A DNA stretch of 64,000 bases, taken from positions 1 through 64,000 of the forward strand of contig NZ_LBIO01000048.1 of assembly GCF_001280505.1 (NCBI RefSeq), given 5' to 3'. The position numbers and the translations under genes were made by a program. Under the pieces are notes generated by a model. The model ran no database searches. It was not told the DNA's origin and saw nothing but the letters and a program-made list of their open reading frames with translations. The DNA is from Mangrovimonas sp. TPBH4. GTDB taxonomy: Bacteria; Bacteroidota; Bacteroidia; Flavobacteriales; Flavobacteriaceae. Positions 54,261-62,840 of the stretch are shown here, one piece after another (the stretch's first letter is position 1; each line of letters begins with the position of its first letter).

Positions 54261-55826
54261 ATGAAGAAACTAGGCTACTTTATTTTTGCGCTATCAATTT
54301 TAATGACCTGGAGTTCCTGCAGAAACGATTTTGATTTCGAACCAAGTACAGGACAATTACAATTTTCCAAAGACACCGTATATCTTGATACCGTTTTCAC
54401 AAATATTGGCTCAAGCACCTACAACCTTAAGGTATACAACAGAAGCTCTAAAGACATTGTCATCCCTACATTGCGTTTAGGCCAAGGGGAAAGCTCCAAT
54501 TACCGCTTGAATGTTGACGGCCTTTCCGGAAAGGAGTTTCAGGATGTAGAATTATTGGCAAAAGACAGTATGTACATTTTTATAGAAACTACTGTAGACA
54601 TAGAGACCCTTGCGGCAACAAATAACCAATTTCTATACACCGATGCCATAGAATTTGACAGCGGCAACAATTTTCAAAAAGTAGAATTGGTTACCCTTAT
54701 ACAAGATGCGGTTTTTATCTATCCTAGTAAAGATGAAACTACCGGGATAGTTGAAACACTAATGTTTGATGTGGATGGCGATGGTATTGATGACGAAACC
54801 AACCTTCAAGGGCGCTTTTTAACCGATGAAGAATTGACCTTTACAAACGAAAAACCCTATGTTATTTACGGTTACGCAGGAGTAAACAGTGGTAAAACGC
54901 TTACTGTTGAAGCAGGCGCACGCGTGCACTTTCATGCCAATTCGGGCTTATTGGTAACTAACAATGCTTCTTTGCAAATAAATGGAGCCTTCAGTAATGA
55001 TCAGGAACTTTTGGAAAACGAAGTGATTTTTCAAGGGGATCGTTTAGAACCTTTATATGAAGATGTTCCTGGACAATGGGGAACAATTTGGCTATACAAC
55101 GGAAGCACCAATAACTCCATAAATTACGCCACTATAAAAAATGCAACCATCGGTATTTTAAGTGAAGGGAATCAATATGAAGAGAACAACAAACTAAACC
55201 TCGCAAATACTCAAATTTACAACTCCAGTAACTTTGGTGTTTTAGGTCGTGCCACTTCAATCGGCGCCCAAAATGTGGTTATCAATAACTCGGGGCAATC
55301 CTCTTTTGCTGGCACTTATGGTGGCAAATACAATTTTACGCATTGTACAATTGCCAATTATTGGGGCAACAGTTTTAGGCAATTTCCTTCTGTGCTAATT
55401 AATAATTATGTAGTTGATGAGGAACAAAATATCTACACCAACGACTTGGATGAAGCCAACTTCAACAATTGCATAATCTATGGCAATGACAACCCTGAAT
55501 TTCTTTTGGACCAAGAGGAAAGTGGCGAAGTCTTCAATTTTAAGTTCACCAACTGTTTGTTAAGATTTCAGGATAACACGAACTTCTTTTCTGGTGACAA
55601 CTATGATTTTGAAAACGCACTATTTTACGAGAACAATATCTTTAATGAATCCCCTGACTTTAGAGCACCTTTTGAAAACGATTTGATTATTGGTGACGAT
55701 TCTGCAGCAAACAACCAGGGTAATGGATTTTATGCCAACCAAGTGCCAACAGACCTATTGAACAATGACAGGACTAGCGCTCCGGATTTAGGTGCATATC
55801 AACACATTACATTTGAAGAAAATTAA
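54261..55826 (+). CDS. Lipoprotein with right-handed parallel beta-helix-like region
   Basis: This 521-residue lipoprotein starts MKKLGYFIFALSILMTWSSC (lipobox TWSSC; Cys20). The N-terminal part (about 30-165) is an Ig-like beta domain (TGQLQFSKDTVYLDTVFTNIG, in part). A FDVDGDGIDDE stretch (about 172-182) could bind calcium. From about 215 the pattern of short repeated strands (VEAGARVHFHANSGLLVTNNASLQING in part, then NSINYATIKNATIGIL, NNCIIYGND) suggests a parallel beta-helix, as in pectate-lyase-like folds. An in-frame ATG at 54195 would put 22 residues before the lipoprotein signal and is rejected. The function is unknown. Confidence 0.78.
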   Translation: MKKLGYFIFALSILMTWSSCRNDFDFEPSTGQLQFSKDTVYLDTVFTNIGSSTYNLKVYNRSSKDIVIPTLRLGQGESSNYRLNVDGLSGKEFQDVELLAKDSMYIFIETTVDIETLAATNNQFLYTDAIEFDSGNNFQKVELVTLIQDAVFIYPSKDETTGIVETLMFDVDGDGIDDETNLQGRFLTDEELTFTNEKPYVIYGYAGVNSGKTLTVEAGARVHFHANSGLLVTNNASLQINGAFSNDQELLENEVIFQGDRLEPLYEDVPGQWGTIWLYNGSTNNSINYATIKNATIGILSEGNQYEENNKLNLANTQIYNSSNFGVLGRATSIGAQNVVINNSGQSSFAGTYGGKYNFTHCTIANYWGNSFRQFPSVLINNYVVDEEQNIYTNDLDEANFNNCIIYGNDNPEFLLDQEESGEVFNFKFTNCLLRFQDNTNFFSGDNYDFENALFYENNIFNESPDFRAPFENDLIIGDDSAANNQGNGFYANQVPTDLLNNDRTSAPDLGAYQHITFEEN

Positions 55827-55904
55827 GATTAGTTTCCTAAATGCGTATTTAGGTAATTAAAATTTAAGTAATTTTATAACACAACTATTAATCTGGGTTC
55901 TGTT

Positions 55905-56282
55905 ATGACTTATCTTATTTTTGAAATTGCCTGTATCTGTGCGGGCCTCATGCTAGCGGTAACAACTTTGGACCGCTTGGATGGAAAAAGTAACTTTTTT
56001 TTGAATGTTGCCGCCAAATTACAACCGTTAAGTCCTATCATTGGAGTACTGACCTTAGCCATTGGCATCATATTCATTTTTAAATTCAATTGCATTATTT
56101 TTGCTCTTGTAGGTATTGCATGTGGTATCTTATTACTTCCTCAGCAACTTTCAAAAGTCCCTGGCATAGGAGATTCACTCTTCAAACTATCCCAAAAAAT
56201 AAACCCCTATAAAGTACTCATCGGTGATGCTGCACTTATACTAGGGGTTTTAAGCTTATTTAATATGAATCCGTTCTGCTAA
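55905..56282 (+). CDS. Small integral membrane protein, function unknown
   Basis: This 125-residue protein has about four hydrophobic segments: residues about 2-22 (YLIFEIACICAGLMLAVTT), 44-60, 62-78 and 105-122, joined by short loops with a conserved-looking LPQQLSKVPGIGDSLFKL amphipathic stretch. I recognise no family. It is convergent with the CRTAC1-like gene, ending 4 bp before that gene's stop. Confidence 0.6.
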   Translation: MTYLIFEIACICAGLMLAVTTLDRLDGKSNFFLNVAAKLQPLSPIIGVLTLAIGIIFIFKFNCIIFALVGIACGILLLPQQLSKVPGIGDSLFKLSQKINPYKVLIGDAALILGVLSLFNMNPFC

Positions 56283-56286
56283 AAGA

Positions 56287-58032
56287 TCATTTCAATTCTA
56301 TTTTTTTGGTAACAACTCCAGATTCATTGGAAATTTTAAAATAATAAATACCTTTTGGTATACTTGTAAAGTCAATTGTATTAGAACCGCTTTGAAGCTC
56401 CCGTTCATATACGTTTTGCCCCAATATATTATATACCATCAAATCAGACTCAGCTTCTACACCTGATATCATGATTGTTCCCGTAGATGGATTGGGATAA
56501 ATACTCACCTTGCCTAATACTCTGTCATCGAGCCCTAACGTACTACCCTCTACAACTTCTAAAGTTTGGTTAGGCGTTACATCATTATAAATATCTATTG
56601 TACCGCTTGACCAAGTAATCTGGACATAGTCAATATTGGAAGCATTTCCAAGCCCAAAAAATTCAGTGTTGGAATTTTGGCTTAAATAACTTTCACCCAA
56701 AGCCACGTAACGATACTGCACTTTACCATCCGCTAAAATTTCTATTTTAGAACCGATACCATCCTTATTGGAAGTAACACCTTCCAGTTTAACCTTAAGA
56801 TATCCATTTGAAGTGGTTGTCTGATTTTCCCATAAAAAAGGTAAGGCATTATCATTTATCACTACCATATCCGGTTTACCATCATTGTTGAAATCTCCCA
56901 AAGCATTACCATAACTATTTTGGCTATCCGTTTCAAACCCGATACCCTCGGGAATGGTACAGGTATCATTACCATTATTGTGGTAAAAAGCAGAAGGCAA
57001 ATATGAAGGTTGTGTAGCCGTATAGAATCCACTTACATACAGATCGTTGTGGGTATCCAAATCAGCATCCAAAAACAATGCGCCCCACCCAAAACTATTG
57101 AAAGTCGTGCCTGTTGCACCTGCCACATTAGTGAAGGTTTCATCTCCGTTATTACTCAACAGTGCATTACCTACTGGGTCTGAAACAGGGCTGCTGGTAT
57201 TTGTAATGTAAATATCCATCCAACCATCATTATCGAAGTCTTCAACCGTTGCAGACATAGCATCCATGCCCACATCTCCTCCACTACCCGCACTGATATC
57301 TGAAAATGTCCCATCCCCATTGTTTTTCATGAAATAGTTGTCATAAAAGGTTCGGTCATTATTGATGTAAATATCCTGCCAACCATCATTATTGAAATCG
57401 CAAAAAATAGCATTTAAACACAAAACCGGGTCCAAATCTCCAATTCCTGAAGTCTCAGTTACATTTGTAAATGTTCCATCACCTTCATTATGGTACAATT
57501 GATTATAAATCTCGTTTGTAAAATCATATTTGCAAATCATGACATCCAAAAAGCCATCCTTATCATAATCTCCCCAGGCACATCCAGTTGACAATGGACT
57601 ATTACTATCTAAACCAGAAACACCGGTAACATCAATAAAAGTCATATCCCCTTGGTTTTGATAAAGTTTATTGAGCCCTAAATTACTGGTCACAAAAAAA
57701 TCCTTATCACCATCATTGTCATAATCTACCCAAATAGGGTGTTTGGTGTTGTAATTAGGATCAACTATATCAAAAGTCACTTGGGTAAAGATTCCCTCAT
57801 TATTCTGAAAGAACAATACAGAACTATCTGTAGCCGAGGTAAAAGTAAGGTCATCCCAGCCATCTCCATTAAAATCACAAAAAGAAACACCTCCTCCTTC
57901 AGAGAGGAGATCTATAGTAATATCAAGTCCTTTGGACGAAGCTACATCTTCAAATTGCAATTGGGCATTTAGCCGAGGTGAAACAAAAAGTAACCCCACC
58001 GCACAAACGAATGCTATTAATCGTGTCGCCAT
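56287..58032 (-). CDS. CRTAC1-like FG-GAP/ASPIC-UnbV protein with T9SS sorting domain
   Basis: This 581-residue secreted protein has a signal peptide (LIAFVCAVGLLFVSPRLNA|QLQFED, Gln first). Residues about 40-400 hold FG-GAP/VCBS repeats with DxDxDG-type calcium loops (CDFNGDGWDDL, VDYDNDGDKDFF, GDYDKDGFLDV, DFNNDGWQDI, DFDNDGWMDI). An ASPIC/UnbV domain lies at about 410-490 (KDGIGSKIEIL, YVQITWSSG). The C-terminal 75 residues are a T9SS type A sorting domain (VSIYPNPSTGTIMI, PKGIYYFKIS, KKIELK). It is a predicted beta-propeller of unknown ligand. It starts 11 bp after the glyA stop. Confidence 0.9.
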   Translation of the reverse strand: MATRLIAFVCAVGLLFVSPRLNAQLQFEDVASSKGLDITIDLLSEGGGVSFCDFNGDGWDDLTFTSATDSSVLFFQNNEGIFTQVTFDIVDPNYNTKHPIWVDYDNDGDKDFFVTSNLGLNKLYQNQGDMTFIDVTGVSGLDSNSPLSTGCAWGDYDKDGFLDVMICKYDFTNEIYNQLYHNEGDGTFTNVTETSGIGDLDPVLCLNAIFCDFNNDGWQDIYINNDRTFYDNYFMKNNGDGTFSDISAGSGGDVGMDAMSATVEDFDNDGWMDIYITNTSSPVSDPVGNALLSNNGDETFTNVAGATGTTFNSFGWGALFLDADLDTHNDLYVSGFYTATQPSYLPSAFYHNNGNDTCTIPEGIGFETDSQNSYGNALGDFNNDGKPDMVVINDNALPFLWENQTTTSNGYLKVKLEGVTSNKDGIGSKIEILADGKVQYRYVALGESYLSQNSNTEFFGLGNASNIDYVQITWSSGTIDIYNDVTPNQTLEVVEGSTLGLDDRVLGKVSIYPNPSTGTIMISGVEAESDLMVYNILGQNVYERELQSGSNTIDFTSIPKGIYYFKISNESGVVTKKIELK

Positions 58033-58043
58033 AGAGTAATTGT

Positions 58044-59315
58044 TTAATTAAACAAAGCTCTATCCTTCATCATGTTGTTCACTTTAACAGCGACTTCTTC
58101 CAGCACAGTTTCGTTTTCATAATTTGTAATAACCTCGTCTATCAAGGTTACGATGGATTCCATATCAGCTTCTTTTAAACCTCTTGTGGTTATAGCCGCT
58201 GCCCCTATTCTAATTCCTGAAGTAACAAAAGGAGACTTATCATCAAAAGGCACCATATTCTTGTTTACAGTAATATCAGCTTTTACCAAAGCTTCCTCTG
58301 CCTCTTTTCCTGTTATGTTCTTATTGCGAAGATCGATCAACATCATATGGTTATCAGTCCCTCCGGAAATGATATTATAGCCTTTAGCCACAAAAGCCTC
58401 AGCCATAGCTGCAGCGTTCTTCTTCACCTGCAATACATAATGCATAAAATCATCGGTAAGTGCTTCTCCAAAAGCAATTGCTTTGGCCGCAATGATATGT
58501 TCTAATGGTCCTCCTTGGTTTCCTGGGAATACCGCAGAATCCAATAATGAAGACATTTTTCTAAGATTTCCATTTTTCAACTTTAATCCAAATGGATTGT
58601 CAAAATCCTCTCCCATTAAAATCATCCCCCCTCTAGGTCCTCTAAGAGTTTTGTGAGTTGTCGTAGTTACAATATGACAGTGAGGAATTGGATCGTTCAG
58701 GATTCCTTTGGCAATCAAACCTGCAGGATGCGAAATATCGGCCATTAAAATAGCTCCCACGCTATCAGCGATTTCGCGGAACTTTTTAAAGTCCATATCA
58801 CGGGAATAAGCAGAAGCTCCCGCTATAATAAGTTTAGGCTGTTCTTTAGTAGCAACCTCTTGGATTTTATCGTAGTTTAAAACTCCAGTTTCTTGATCTA
58901 CTCCATAAAACACAGGATTGTATAATTTTCCTGAAAAATTCACTGGAGATCCATGTGTTAAGTGTCCTCCATGAGATAAATCGAAACCTAATATTTTGTC
59001 TCCAGGCTTCAAACAAGCTGCAAAAACCGCAGTGTTTGCTTGACTTCCAGAGTGTGGTTGCACGTTCGCGTAAGCTGCACCAAACAATGTTTTGGCACGG
59101 TCTATGGCAATTTGCTCTATTTGATCAACCACTTCACACCCTCCGTAATAACGTTTTCCCGGGTATCCTTCGGCATATTTATTGGTCAATACAGAACCTG
59201 CAGCTTCCATTACCTGTTCACTTACAAAATTCTCGGAGGCAATTAACTCCAAACCTTCCAATTGTCTTTCTCTTTCGTCTTCTATGAGCTCAAAAATTTG
59301 TTGATCACGTAGCAT
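58044..59315 (-). CDS. glyA: Serine hydroxymethyltransferase
   Basis: This 423-residue PLP enzyme interconverts serine and glycine while loading tetrahydrofolate with a one-carbon unit. Motifs: [32 protein letters not shown] (in part), [10 protein letters not shown], the PLP Lys in [18 protein letters not shown], and [14 protein letters not shown]. Length is typical from the ATG at 59315 ([11 protein letters not shown]); an ATG at 59360 would add 15 unrelated residues. The CRTAC1-like T9SS gene begins 11 bp downstream. Confidence 0.97.
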   Translation of the reverse strand: MLRDQQIFELIEDERERQLEGLELIASENFVSEQVMEAAGSVLTNKYAEGYPGKRYYGGCEVVDQIEQIAIDRAKTLFGAAYANVQPHSGSQANTAVFAACLKPGDKILGFDLSHGGHLTHGSPVNFSGKLYNPVFYGVDQETGVLNYDKIQEVATKEQPKLIIAGASAYSRDMDFKKFREIADSVGAILMADISHPAGLIAKGILNDPIPHCHIVTTTTHKTLRGPRGGMILMGEDFDNPFGLKLKNGNLRKMSSLLDSAVFPGNQGGPLEHIIAAKAIAFGEALTDDFMHYVLQVKKNAAAMAEAFVAKGYNIISGGTDNHMMLIDLRNKNITGKEAEEALVKADITVNKNMVPFDDKSPFVTSGIRIGAAAITTRGLKEADMESIVTLIDEVITNYENETVLEEVAVKVNNMMKDRALFN

Positions 59316-59341
59316 AAAAATTAGTTTAGTTAAAAATTTAT

Positions 59342-59349
59342 CAAAAATA
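59342..59349 (-). promoter_or_regulatory. Candidate -7 box TATTTTTG for glyA
   Basis: CAAAAATA on the plus strand reads TATTTTTG on the minus strand, matching TAnnTTTG, 26 bp upstream of the chosen glyA start and supporting it. No properly spaced TTG is seen. Confidence 0.45.
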
Positions 59350-59474
59350 ATAAATCCCATGAGTATAGAAGTTCAAAAAACAGATATTTACCGCCTTAGC
59401 CTCTAATTTTTATTAACCCTTAGAAATCAAGCTACTTTTTCGGCATTTTTTTCAATTAGAACGAAAAAATTATG

Positions 59475-59482
59475 TAGGTTTG
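59475..59482 (+). promoter_or_regulatory. Candidate -7 box TAGGTTTG for fahA
   Basis: TAGGTTTG matches TAnnTTTG, 37 bp upstream of the fahA ATG. Confidence 0.45.
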
Positions 59483-59519
59483 ACTAGAATTTATTAAACC
59501 ATTAATCTCTAAGACTTTT

Positions 59520-60812
59520 ATGCCTTTATCAGCAAATAATCCAGATAGAACATCATGGCTGCACGTAGGAAAGAACTCAGATTTCCCCATCCAAAACATA
59601 CCTTTTGGGGTGTTTCTTACACGTGACGACATCATTACTATAGGAACCCGAATTGGAGATACTGCCATAGACTTGGGAGCACTGCATCAGTTAGGCTATT
59701 TTGACGGCATTCCGTTAACCGACGATATATTCCTTCAAGATACCCTAAACGACTTTATTGCCGACGGAAGAAAAACATGGCGTGCCGTACGTAACCGTAT
59801 CGCTCAAATCTTTGACAGTAATAACACCACTTTAAAAAACAACAAACAACATAAAGAAATTGTTCTCTTTCGTTTGGACGAAATTGAAATGCAATTGCCT
59901 GTTGAAATTGGAGACTATACCGATTTTTACTCTAGCTTGGAACATGCCACCAATGTGGGAACTATGTTTAGAGGAGCAGACAATGCCTTAATGCCTAACT
60001 GGCTTCACATTCCTGTTGGTTACCATGGAAGAAGTTCTTCCATCATCCCGTCGGGAATCCCAGTACACAGACCACAAGGACAAACCCTTCCAGCAGGAAG
60101 CGACACTCCTGTATTTGGACCTTCAAAATTGGTGGACTTTGAATTGGAAATGGCTTTCATCACTACCGATGCCAACGACCTTGGAGAACCTATTCCAATT
60201 GAAGAAGCCGAAGAGTACATCTTTGGATTGGTATTGTTGAACGACTGGTCTGCCCGAGATATTCAAAAATGGGAATACGTGCCACTAGGACCTTTCTTGG
60301 CAAAGAACTTCGCCTCTTCCATTTCACCTTGGATTGTGACGTTGGATGCCTTGGAACCATATCGTGTACAGGGACCAAAACCTGAAAAACCTCAGTTGCC
60401 ATACTTACAATATAAAGGTAAAAAGAGCTACGATATCAACTTGGAAGTATCTCTTAAACCAAAATCGGCAAAGGAGACTCTTGTGAGTAAATCCAATTTT
60501 AAATATATGTATTGGAACATGGCCCAGCAATTGGCCCACCACACAATTAACGGTTGTCCAGTGAATTCTGGGGATCTTATGGGAAGTGGTACCATTTCGG
60601 GACCAACTGAAGACTCTTATGGCTCTATGTTGGAATTGACCTGGAGAGGAGAACGCCCATTAACAATGAAAGACGGTTCCGAGCGTAAATTCATCAATGA
60701 CTATGACACCGTAATCATGAGAGGATATTGCGAGAAAGACGGCACCCGTATTGGATTTGGCGAAGTATCCACGCAGCTACTTCCTGTATTCGAACCCAAA
60801 AAGAAGAAGTAA
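59520..60812 (+). CDS. fahA: Fumarylacetoacetase
   Basis: This 430-residue enzyme performs the last step of tyrosine/phenylalanine catabolism, splitting fumarylacetoacetate into fumarate and acetoacetate. It has the N-terminal SH3-like domain (FPIQNIPFGVFLTRDDIITIGTRIG in part) and the catalytic domain with metal-ligand motifs DYTDFYSSLEHATNVGTMFRG (in part), WLHIPVGYHGRSSSIIPSG, FELEMAF, GLVLLNDWSARDIQKWEYVPLGPFLAKNF (in blocks) and GDLMGSGTISGP. It matches full-length FAH proteins. Divergent from glyA, followed by a terminator. Confidence 0.97.
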   Translation: MPLSANNPDRTSWLHVGKNSDFPIQNIPFGVFLTRDDIITIGTRIGDTAIDLGALHQLGYFDGIPLTDDIFLQDTLNDFIADGRKTWRAVRNRIAQIFDSNNTTLKNNKQHKEIVLFRLDEIEMQLPVEIGDYTDFYSSLEHATNVGTMFRGADNALMPNWLHIPVGYHGRSSSIIPSGIPVHRPQGQTLPAGSDTPVFGPSKLVDFELEMAFITTDANDLGEPIPIEEAEEYIFGLVLLNDWSARDIQKWEYVPLGPFLAKNFASSISPWIVTLDALEPYRVQGPKPEKPQLPYLQYKGKKSYDINLEVSLKPKSAKETLVSKSNFKYMYWNMAQQLAHHTINGCPVNSGDLMGSGTISGPTEDSYGSMLELTWRGERPLTMKDGSERKFINDYDTVIMRGYCEKDGTRIGFGEVSTQLLPVFEPKKKK

Positions 60813-60834
60813 TCCAATAGAAATATTCATCTTA

Positions 60835-60868
60835 CAACCCTCAATAGTGATATTGAGGGTGTTTTTTT
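60835..60868 (+). terminator. Rho-independent terminator of fahA
   Basis: ACCCTCAATA (60837-60846), loop gtga, TATTGAGGGT (60851-60860), then G and a seven-T run. Confidence 0.92.
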
Positions 60869-60916
60869 GGCATTAAATTTGAATCTACAACACATACACC
60901 CCTAAAACGAATGCTT

Positions 60917-62119
60917 ATGAAACAAATTTTACTCTTATCAATCATCCTTTCCCTAGCAATGAGCTGTAGTAGCAAAAAACAGGTTGAACGCGCCATCAAC
61001 ACGGGCAATTACAACCAAGCTATTACAGAAGCACTGAGAAAATTGGAAACCAATAAAAATTCTAAACGTAAACAAGACTATGCCATGATGCTTCAAGAAG
61101 CATTTCACAAGGCACAAGAACGCGACCTGAATACAATTAAACATCTTAAAAAAGATAACAACCCAGAATTGTATACAGAAATCTACGAGCTTTACAATTA
61201 CCTCAACAAAAGACAGGAAGCCATCAAACCAATTTTACCATTGGTAGTTGAAGACAAAACCATCACTTTTAAGTTTCAGGATTACAGCAATGCCATTTCT
61301 GAATGGAAAAACAAAACCGCCGATTATTTATACGAAAAAGGCCTAGCCCTTTTAGAATCCAACTACAAAGCAGATATCCGGGAAGCCCACAATGTATTAT
61401 CATACGTGGAGCGAATCCATCCAAATTATGAAGACACTAGAGAATTACTTTTGGAAGCCCATGAAAGAGGGATTGAACACGTCATTGTAAATATTAAAAA
61501 TAACACCAACCAAGTTATCCCACGTCAATTGGAACAGGATCTGTTGAATTTTGACACCTATGGATTGAATCAGTTTTGGCTTGCTTATCACTCCAACAGA
61601 ATCTCAGGTCTGCAATACGACTTTGCAATGGAATTACAATTGCAACTCATTAATATTTCTCCTGAACAAATTAAGGAACGTCAAATTCCTAGAGAGCAAG
61701 AAATAGTAGATGGATGGCAATACCAATTAGATCAAAACGGCAATGTGATGAAAGATAGTCTTGGTAATGACATTAAAGTGGACAAAATTATCAAGGTAAA
61801 AGCTGATCTTTTTGAATTCCAACAATTCAAATCATCGCAAATCCTTGGAAACGCCGTGTTCTCCGATCTTAAAACACAACAAACAATAAGCACACTTCCT
61901 GTAGATAGTGGATTTATATTTGAGCATTTCTATGCTACCTACCGCGGAGACAAACGTGCCTTGACCAAGGATGACTTAAAATTGACCCGCAATCAAGCCA
62001 TTCCATTCCCTAGCAATGAGCAAATGGTATTTGACACTGGGGAAGATTTAAAATTGAGGCTGAAGGATATTTTGGCCTCCTTTAAAATAGACAACCAAAC
62101 TGCAGCCCCTCGTTATTAG
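60917..62119 (+). CDS. TPR-like lipoprotein, function unknown
   Basis: This 400-residue lipoprotein starts MKQILLLSIILSLAMSCSSK (lipobox AMSC, Cys17); an ATG two codons earlier (60911) gives the same signal. Residues about 20-190 are helical and TPR-like (NTGNYNQAITEALRKLETN, EKGLALLESNYKADIREAHNVL in part). The C-terminal half is alpha/beta with no motif I know (GWQYQLDQNGNVMKDSLGNDI, FIFEHFYATYRGDKRAL). Probably an envelope protein of a Bacteroidota-specific family. Its stop codon lies inside the terminator hairpin. Confidence 0.75.
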   Translation: MKQILLLSIILSLAMSCSSKKQVERAINTGNYNQAITEALRKLETNKNSKRKQDYAMMLQEAFHKAQERDLNTIKHLKKDNNPELYTEIYELYNYLNKRQEAIKPILPLVVEDKTITFKFQDYSNAISEWKNKTADYLYEKGLALLESNYKADIREAHNVLSYVERIHPNYEDTRELLLEAHERGIEHVIVNIKNNTNQVIPRQLEQDLLNFDTYGLNQFWLAYHSNRISGLQYDFAMELQLQLINISPEQIKERQIPREQEIVDGWQYQLDQNGNVMKDSLGNDIKVDKIIKVKADLFEFQQFKSSQILGNAVFSDLKTQQTISTLPVDSGFIFEHFYATYRGDKRALTKDDLKLTRNQAIPFPSNEQMVFDTGEDLKLRLKDILASFKIDNQTAAPRY

Positions 62120-62136
62120 GGGCTGTTTTTTTTTTT
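62103..62136 (+). terminator. Terminator hairpin that contains the stop codon
   Basis: CAGCCCCT (62103-62110), loop CGTTATT, AGGGGCTG (62118-62125) and a long T-run. The TAG stop (62117-62119) spans the loop-stem junction. Confidence 0.9.
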
Positions 62137-62147
62137 CAAAAACTATA

Positions 62148-62543
62148 TTACACGAAACTCTTCAAATCTACATCCAAAATAGCTCCATGACTGGCATGCG
62201 CTACCACTACCCCATTTTTGACAATAAGTAATTGTGGAGATTGGTGCATCACCTGAAACATACTTGCAATAGCATTGGACACATCCCGATAACTTAGCAA
62301 ATCTAAATAGTACACATCAAAGTCTTCATTGGAACAACCATAGGACTCTTCAAATTGACGCAATACCATTCTACTTACTCCACACCTAGTAGAATGTTTA
62401 AAAATTAATTGTGTTTTGCTTTCAGAGGCACTTTTCAGCTCATTTAACTGATCAATTGTAGTCAATCTTAACCAAGGCATTTCATTTACTACTTTATTCG
62501 CTTCTGACGCTTCACCTCCAAACAGCTTCTTTATAAATCCCAT
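62148..62543 (-). CDS. ytxJ: YtxJ-family thioredoxin-like (bacillithiol-type) protein
   Basis: This 131-residue thioredoxin-fold protein matches the bacillithiol-system YtxJ family: WLRLTTIDQLNELKSAS, the active-site segment QLIFKHSTRCGVSRMVLRQFE with single Cys54, DVYYLDLLSYRDVSNAIASMF (in part), and the cis-Pro region HQSPQLLIVKNGVVVAHASHG. Monothiol members are proposed to act as bacilliredoxins removing bacillithiol from proteins. The ATG at 62543 is preferred over a TTG three codons earlier. Whether this organism makes bacillithiol cannot be seen here. Confidence 0.85.
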   Translation of the reverse strand: MGFIKKLFGGEASEANKVVNEMPWLRLTTIDQLNELKSASESKTQLIFKHSTRCGVSRMVLRQFEESYGCSNEDFDVYYLDLLSYRDVSNAIASMFQVMHQSPQLLIVKNGVVVAHASHGAILDVDLKSFV

Positions 62544-62735
62544 ACATTTCAATTTTTCAGATGTAAATCTAATTCATTTTTTATTCAACACTCATAAATT
62601 AACGTTAACCATACTCGAATACAATCAAAACAATTTAAAAATCAACTATTTAACACCCAAACCTTCTAATTAAAACAATACTTTTTCGTAACTTACAGCA
62701 TAAACCAAAAACCCTTTTCACAACTCCCCTTTACA

Positions 62736-62778
62736 GACAAAAAGTCATGTATTTTTAGCAAAATAACGACATTTTGTC
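62736..62778. promoter_or_regulatory. Two GAC-N5-GTC palindromes upstream of clpB
   Basis: GACAAAAAGTC (62736-62746) and GACATTTTGTC (62768-62778) are centred 32 bp apart, about three helical turns, and 63-95 bp upstream of the clpB ATG. dnaK has a matching GACACGATGTC. Confidence 0.4.
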
Positions 62779-62840
62779 TTACGAATTTAAGTGGTAAGCT
62801 TTTTGACTTTAGCTTCCTGAATTAAAGGAAAAATTATTCT

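Noticed and set aside
62599..62608. TTAACGTTAA palindrome upstream of clpB
   Set aside because: Short AT-rich palindromes are expected by chance here, and it has no partner site elsewhere that I could find.
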